This document shows, in pieces, positions 5,385-8,296 of a DNA stretch of 8,296 nucleotides. Origin of the DNA: an uncultured Christensenella sp. Its GTDB lineage: Bacteria; Bacillota; Clostridia; Christensenellales; UBA3700. The notes under the pieces are model-generated. The model did no database searches, was not told the origin of the DNA, and was given only the letters and a program-made list of their open reading frames with translations. Every line of letters starts with the position of its first letter. Position 1 is the first letter of the stretch. Where the stretch lies: NCBI GenBank assembly GCA_910579785.1, contig CAJTVJ010000044.1:1-8296 (forward strand), written 5' to 3'. The position numbers were made by a program, and so were the translations under genes.

Positions 5385-5392
5385 ATTAAAAT
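5364..5392 (+). promoter_or_regulatory. Promoter of the SPFH / zinc-ribbon operon
   Basis: Consensus TTGACA (5364-5369) and TAAAAT (5387-5392) are separated by 17 bp. The predicted start, near 5399, gives a leader of about 50 nt, which contains a small CAAATT/AATTTG dyad (5414-5429). Confidence 0.75.
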
Positions 5393-5448
5393 ATAAGTAG
5401 ACTAAATAAAAGGCAAATTTATGAATTTGTCTTTCAAGAGGAGATAAA

Positions 5449-6615
5449 ATGGGATTTTTTAAAAATCAATTCAGAAAAGTAATACAGTGGGAAAGCGATA
5501 ACGTCAACGACATTATCTATAAATACCCTTTGGAGCGCAAAGAAGAGATAATGCGCAAATCCACACTTGTTGTCAGAGAAGGACAGAAGGCTCTCTTTAT
5601 TCAAGAAGGCAAACTTGCCGACGTCTTTGAGCCGGGCACTTATCAACTCAATGATATCAAAAACTTTCCTCTTTTGACTCAGCTTTATAATTGGAAGTAT
5701 CTGTGGGAAAGTCCTTATACGGGCGACGTGTATTTTATATCGACAAAACAGTTTCTCAATTTGAAATGGGGTACGGCAAATCCCATCATGATGAGAGATA
5801 AAGATTACGGCGTGGTGAGAGTGAGAGGTTTTGGCGTATACTCATTCGCGGTGGGCACCCCTACCAATGCGCTTAGAGAGCTTATCGGTTCTATGAGCAG
5901 CTTTACGGTGCGCAACGTAGACGATTATTTCAAGAAGATAATCACGTCCACGCTCTCCAACGTCATTGCCGAATCGGGCATTGCCGCTCTTGACCTTGCG
6001 TCGCATTACGACGATTTGGCAGAGATGGCAAAACAAAAGATGTCGTATGAATTTGAGCAGATAGGCATTGAGATTAAGACCTTGGTGATAGAGAATCTTT
6101 CGCTTCCGGAAGACGTCGAAAAGATGCTCGACAAGCGTACCAACGTCGGCGTAATGAAGGGCGCTATGAGAGAATATGCGCAGATGGAATCCGTCGAAGC
6201 TATGAAGATAGCCGCAGAAAATCAAAGCGGCGTAAGCGGCATCGGCATAGGCGTCGGCGCAGGTCTTGGCATGGGCAAACTCTTTGCAGAGAACATGTCG
6301 TCTATCAACAATGCTCCCGTTGAGGAAAAGGTCGAAGAGAATATCGAAAAAGGCGTTGTTGAAGACAATCTTGCCATCTGTCCCAACTGCAATCAAAGCG
6401 TACCCGACGGATGCAAGTTCTGTCCCGAGTGCGGGGCAAATATGACTCCGCCAAAAAAGATTTGCCCGGGTTGCGGCATAGAGGTGAGCGATAAGGCAAA
6501 GTTCTGTCCGGAATGCGGAAGCAGACTCGACGAGAATAAGTGCAAAAAGTGCGGCAGAAAGCTCAAAGACGGACAAAAGTTCTGTCCGGAATGCGGCACG
6601 CGTCAGGATCAATAA
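5449..6615 (+). CDS. SPFH-domain protein with three C-terminal zinc ribbons (YdjI-like)
   Basis: This 388-aa protein has an N-terminal SPFH/virion-core-like domain (about 1-245), recognisable in VREGQKALFIQEGKL, FEPGTYQL, the repeated TLVIENLSLPE-type strand and the helical tail. A glycine-rich hinge follows (about 260-278). Three tandem zinc ribbons end it, each CxxC-x10-CxxC: C311/314/325/328, C339/342/353/356 and C365/368/379/382. All 12 ligands are present. SPFH proteins form oligomeric scaffolds at membranes. B. subtilis YdjI has this kind of SPFH domain and works with YdjG and YdjH in anchoring a PspA-family protein during envelope stress. The start is fixed by AGAGGAG at 5437-5443. The gene leads an operon with the next gene, 33 bp downstream. 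Confidence 0.85.
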   Translation: MGFFKNQFRKVIQWESDNVNDIIYKYPLERKEEIMRKSTLVVREGQKALFIQEGKLADVFEPGTYQLNDIKNFPLLTQLYNWKYLWESPYTGDVYFISTKQFLNLKWGTANPIMMRDKDYGVVRVRGFGVYSFAVGTPTNALRELIGSMSSFTVRNVDDYFKKIITSTLSNVIAESGIAALDLASHYDDLAEMAKQKMSYEFEQIGIEIKTLVIENLSLPEDVEKMLDKRTNVGVMKGAMREYAQMESVEAMKIAAENQSGVSGIGIGVGAGLGMGKLFAENMSSINNAPVEEKVEENIEKGVVEDNLAICPNCNQSVPDGCKFCPECGANMTPPKKICPGCGIEVSDKAKFCPECGSRLDENKCKKCGRKLKDGQKFCPECGTRQDQ

Positions 6616-6648
6616 TATAGATATATAAATATATATGGAAAGAGTGTT

Positions 6649-7743
6649 ATGGAAGTGAGAGAAGAGACTGTGGCGCATGACGCCGAGACTTTGGGCGGCG
6701 AGATATATAAATGCCCAAATTGCGGAAATTTCTTATATTACGATCCCGAGAGCGGAAAGATGAAGTGCGATTATTGCGGCACAAAGGAAGATATTCAAGA
6801 GGTGGGCAGCGCCGTTGAGCTTCCTTATCACGATTCGGTAGAGCAGGGCTTTGTCAAGTGGGACGGCGTCAAGAGCGTCAAATGTAAATCCTGCGGAGCA
6901 ATTTCTCTTTTGCCAAATTACGAGACTGTGTCGCAGTGTCCATTTTGCAACGCGTCTAATATCGTAGACGTTGACGATATACAAGGGCTGTGTCCCAACG
7001 GAGTTTTGCCGTTTAGGATAAGCAAAGACAAGGTGCCGTTTTTGTATCAAAATTGGTTGAAGAGCAAGACTCTTGCGCCCAATAAGCTAAAAAAAGATGC
7101 CAAAAGACAACCTGCGAGGGGAATTTACATACCTCTATTCACTTTTGACTCCAACGTAGAGTGCGACTACGTGATAAGATACGGCAAGTATTATACCGTC
7201 ACGGTAGGATCAGGTAAGAACAGACGTACCGAGACCCGTACGAGATGGTATACCGCCAGCGGATATATCGAAAACTTTTTTAATGACGTACAGATAGAAG
7301 CCAGCAAATCTATCACTCAAAAAAATCTAAGCAAACTCGGCGGCTTTGACACTGACAATTCGCTTGATTATCACAATCAATTTATCAGCGGTTACAGCGC
7401 GGAGAGATATGACAAGGGGTTGGACGAGAGTTGGCAGGACGCAAAAGATTTGATAAAAAAATCGCTCCGTCAGTCAATAGTGTCCAGATATAATGCCGAC
7501 GTTGTAGATTACGTCAATATGAATTGCAGTTTTTACGACAAGACGTATAAATATATCTTGGCTCCTATATGGATATTCTCTTATAAGTATGCCAAAAAGA
7601 CCTATGATTGCATTGTCAACGGCAGGTCGGGCAGGATAGTGGGCAAATATCCAAAGTCGCCTGTCAAGATCGGCGCGATTGCATTGACTTGCGCCGCAAT
7701 CGTCGGCGTGATGATTTGGCTTATCGTCAAGTATATGGTTTAA
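6649..7743 (+). CDS. Tail-anchored protein with two N-terminal zinc ribbons (YdjG-like, TFIIB-type)
   Basis: This 364-aa protein begins with two zinc ribbons: C22/C25/C40/C43 in KCPNCG...KCDYCG, and C79/C82/C97/C100 in KCKSCG...QCPFC. A middle domain of about 230 residues, rich in Tyr and Lys, has no obvious enzymatic motif. A single hydrophobic helix (about 341-360, with Leu/Ile/Ala/Val) ends the chain, leaving a KYMV tail, so the bulk should face the cytoplasm. The layout matches the TFIIB-type zinc-ribbon family that includes B. subtilis YdjG. Its place directly behind a YdjI-like gene supports a shared membrane complex. The ribosome binding site is weak (GGAAAGAG at 6637-6644), which could lower its expression relative to the SPFH protein. 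No PspA gene lies in the window. Confidence 0.8.
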   Translation: MEVREETVAHDAETLGGEIYKCPNCGNFLYYDPESGKMKCDYCGTKEDIQEVGSAVELPYHDSVEQGFVKWDGVKSVKCKSCGAISLLPNYETVSQCPFCNASNIVDVDDIQGLCPNGVLPFRISKDKVPFLYQNWLKSKTLAPNKLKKDAKRQPARGIYIPLFTFDSNVECDYVIRYGKYYTVTVGSGKNRRTETRTRWYTASGYIENFFNDVQIEASKSITQKNLSKLGGFDTDNSLDYHNQFISGYSAERYDKGLDESWQDAKDLIKKSLRQSIVSRYNADVVDYVNMNCSFYDKTYKYILAPIWIFSYKYAKKTYDCIVNGRSGRIVGKYPKSPVKIGAIALTCAAIVGVMIWLIVKYMV

Positions 7744-7748
7744 AATAA

Positions 7749-7777
7749 TAGCCAAACTGCACATAATAGTATATAAT
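7749..7777 (+). promoter_or_regulatory. Probable promoter of the DUF1858 gene
   Basis: TATAAT at 7772-7777 lies 17 bp after TAGCCA (7749-7754, four of six consensus bases). Start near 7784 gives a leader of about 24 nt. No terminator separates this from the preceding gene, so read-through is also possible. Confidence 0.5.
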
Positions 7778-7807
7778 ATCATTACATTAAATTTTTTCGG
7801 AGGATAT

Positions 7808-8011
7808 ATGGCAATAACAAAGGACATGCTTATCGCTGAGGCATTACAACACGAAAACAGCGAAGCTATTGCCGAGACGCTTTTGAGTATCGGTATGCAT
7901 TGTTTCGGTTGCGCAATGGCAAGAGGCGAGACGATTGAAGAGGCGGCAATGGTGCATGGAGTTGACGTAGACGATTTGGTCAAGAGACTCAACGAAGCGG
8001 CAGGCGAATGA
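7808..8011 (+). CDS. DUF1858 domain protein with CxxC
   Basis: This 67-aa protein is a single DUF1858 domain: an N-terminal helix (ITKDMLIAEAL), then the signature GMHCFGCAMARGETIEEA with C32 and C35, then VHGVDVDDLVKRLNEA. The family is related to the N-terminal segment of the iron-sulfur repair protein ScdA/RIC and is common in anaerobes. The CxxC suggests a redox or metal-binding role, but no reaction is established. A strong GGAGG (7799-7803) precedes the ATG by 4 nt. It has its own promoter and is probably transcribed apart from the SPFH operon. Full length for the family. Confidence 0.9.
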   Translation: MAITKDMLIAEALQHENSEAIAETLLSIGMHCFGCAMARGETIEEAAMVHGVDVDDLVKRLNEAAGE

Positions 8012-8017
8012 TTTTTG

Positions 8018-8088
8018 CCGTCTTTTAGACGGTGCTGTCTAAGTAAAATTTAATTCCGATCAGGCAAGAATATGTTTGGTCGGTTTTT
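8018..8088 (+). terminator. Terminator region of the DUF1858 gene
   Basis: Two hairpins follow the stop. CCGTCT-TTT-AGACGG (8018-8032) is compact but has no T-run after it. CCGATC (8056-8061) pairs with GGTCGG (8078-8083), with one G-T wobble, around a 16-nt loop, and TTTTTATTT follows. The second is the likelier intrinsic terminator, although its loop is long. Confidence 0.5.
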
Positions 8089-8148
8089 ATTTGATAAGAA
8101 TCCGACTTGCATGATAGTAAGTAATCAAAAAATCAATATCAATATGAT

Positions 8149-8234
8149 GAGACTTCTCGACTATGCTCGAAGTGACAACATAATGCTTACAGTCGACTAA
8201 GCTTTGGTCACTTCGACCAACGCGGAGAGGTCTC
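8149..8234. repeat. Palindromic unit built from two diverged repeat arms
   Basis: The arm 8149-8176 (GAGACTTCTC... CGAAGTGAC) is an imperfect inverted copy of 8206-8234 (GGTCACTTCG... AGAGGTCTC), with about 29 bp between them. The left arm also resembles 112-147 near the window start, including the shared ACATA that follows. This indicates a family of short mosaic palindromic repeats rather than a gene. Confidence 0.6.
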
Positions 8235-8296
8235 AACGAGTTAAATAAGTACCGACAAAATGTAGCGTAAGCGTGCATTTTCGTTTGGTCGGTAGG
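8205..8296 (-). repeat. Dispersed repeat, right copy (inverted partner at 50-141)
   Basis: The reverse complement of these 92 bases matches 50-141 with four mismatches. The match runs to the last base of the window, so the true repeat may continue. No credible gene lies between 8012 and 8296. The remaining sequence (about 8089-8148) is AT-rich and shows nothing recognisable. Confidence 0.8.

Noticed and set aside
5842..6678. A 278-aa minus-strand reading frame
   Set aside because: It is antisense to the SPFH protein and its zinc ribbons. Its composition mirrors the Cys and Gly codons of the real gene.

Overview
The window looks like chromosomal DNA from a low- to moderate-GC member of the Bacillota, probably an uncultured anaerobic gut or rumen Clostridia. 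This rests on strong AGGAGG-type ribosome binding sites, AT-rich sigma-A promoters (TTGACA or TTGCAA, 17-18 bp, TATAAT or TAAAAT), a tRNA with an encoded CCA end, a circularly permuted GH3 glucosidase of the type known from rumen Clostridia, a DUF1858 protein and a YdjI/YdjG-like zinc-ribbon pair. The taxonomic call is inference.

Layout. Positions 1-223 hold a dispersed repeat and terminator-like hairpins. A minus-strand tRNA-Pro(GGG) follows at 224-300 with its own promoter. A plus-strand permuted GH3 beta-glycosidase fills 547-2997 behind a textbook promoter. A convergent hairpin separates it from a minus-strand XRE regulator (3058-3267).

The stretch 3268-3720 is the most unusual part. Diverging from the XRE gene is a strong plus promoter. 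One palindromic operator-like site fills its spacer and a second sits at the transcription start, exactly 30 bp apart. The promoter appears to drive only a transcript of about 120 nt, made of four consecutive hairpins that end in a Rho-independent terminator. The second hairpin exposes an anti-Shine-Dalgarno tract. Beyond it lie two very small ORFs with good ribosome binding sites, overlapping tail to tail: a hydrophobic 32-aa peptide (+) and a 37-aa Lys/Ser/Asn-rich peptide with three Cys near its end (-).

A minus-strand M1-family metallopeptidase, predicted lipoprotein, follows (3818-5245). Diverging from it is a two-gene plus-strand operon: an SPFH protein with three C-terminal zinc ribbons (5449-6615) and a tail-anchored protein with two N-terminal zinc ribbons (6649-7743). 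These resemble B. subtilis YdjI and YdjG, which belong to a PspA-linked membrane-stress module. A small DUF1858 CxxC protein (7808-8011) has its own promoter.

The window closes with an inverted copy of the repeat seen at the left end (92 bp, 88 identities) next to a half copy. About 8 kb is therefore bracketed by inverted repeats, and the window ends inside one, as expected if an assembly broke there. Apart from the SPFH/zinc-ribbon pair, the genes do not form one obvious pathway.
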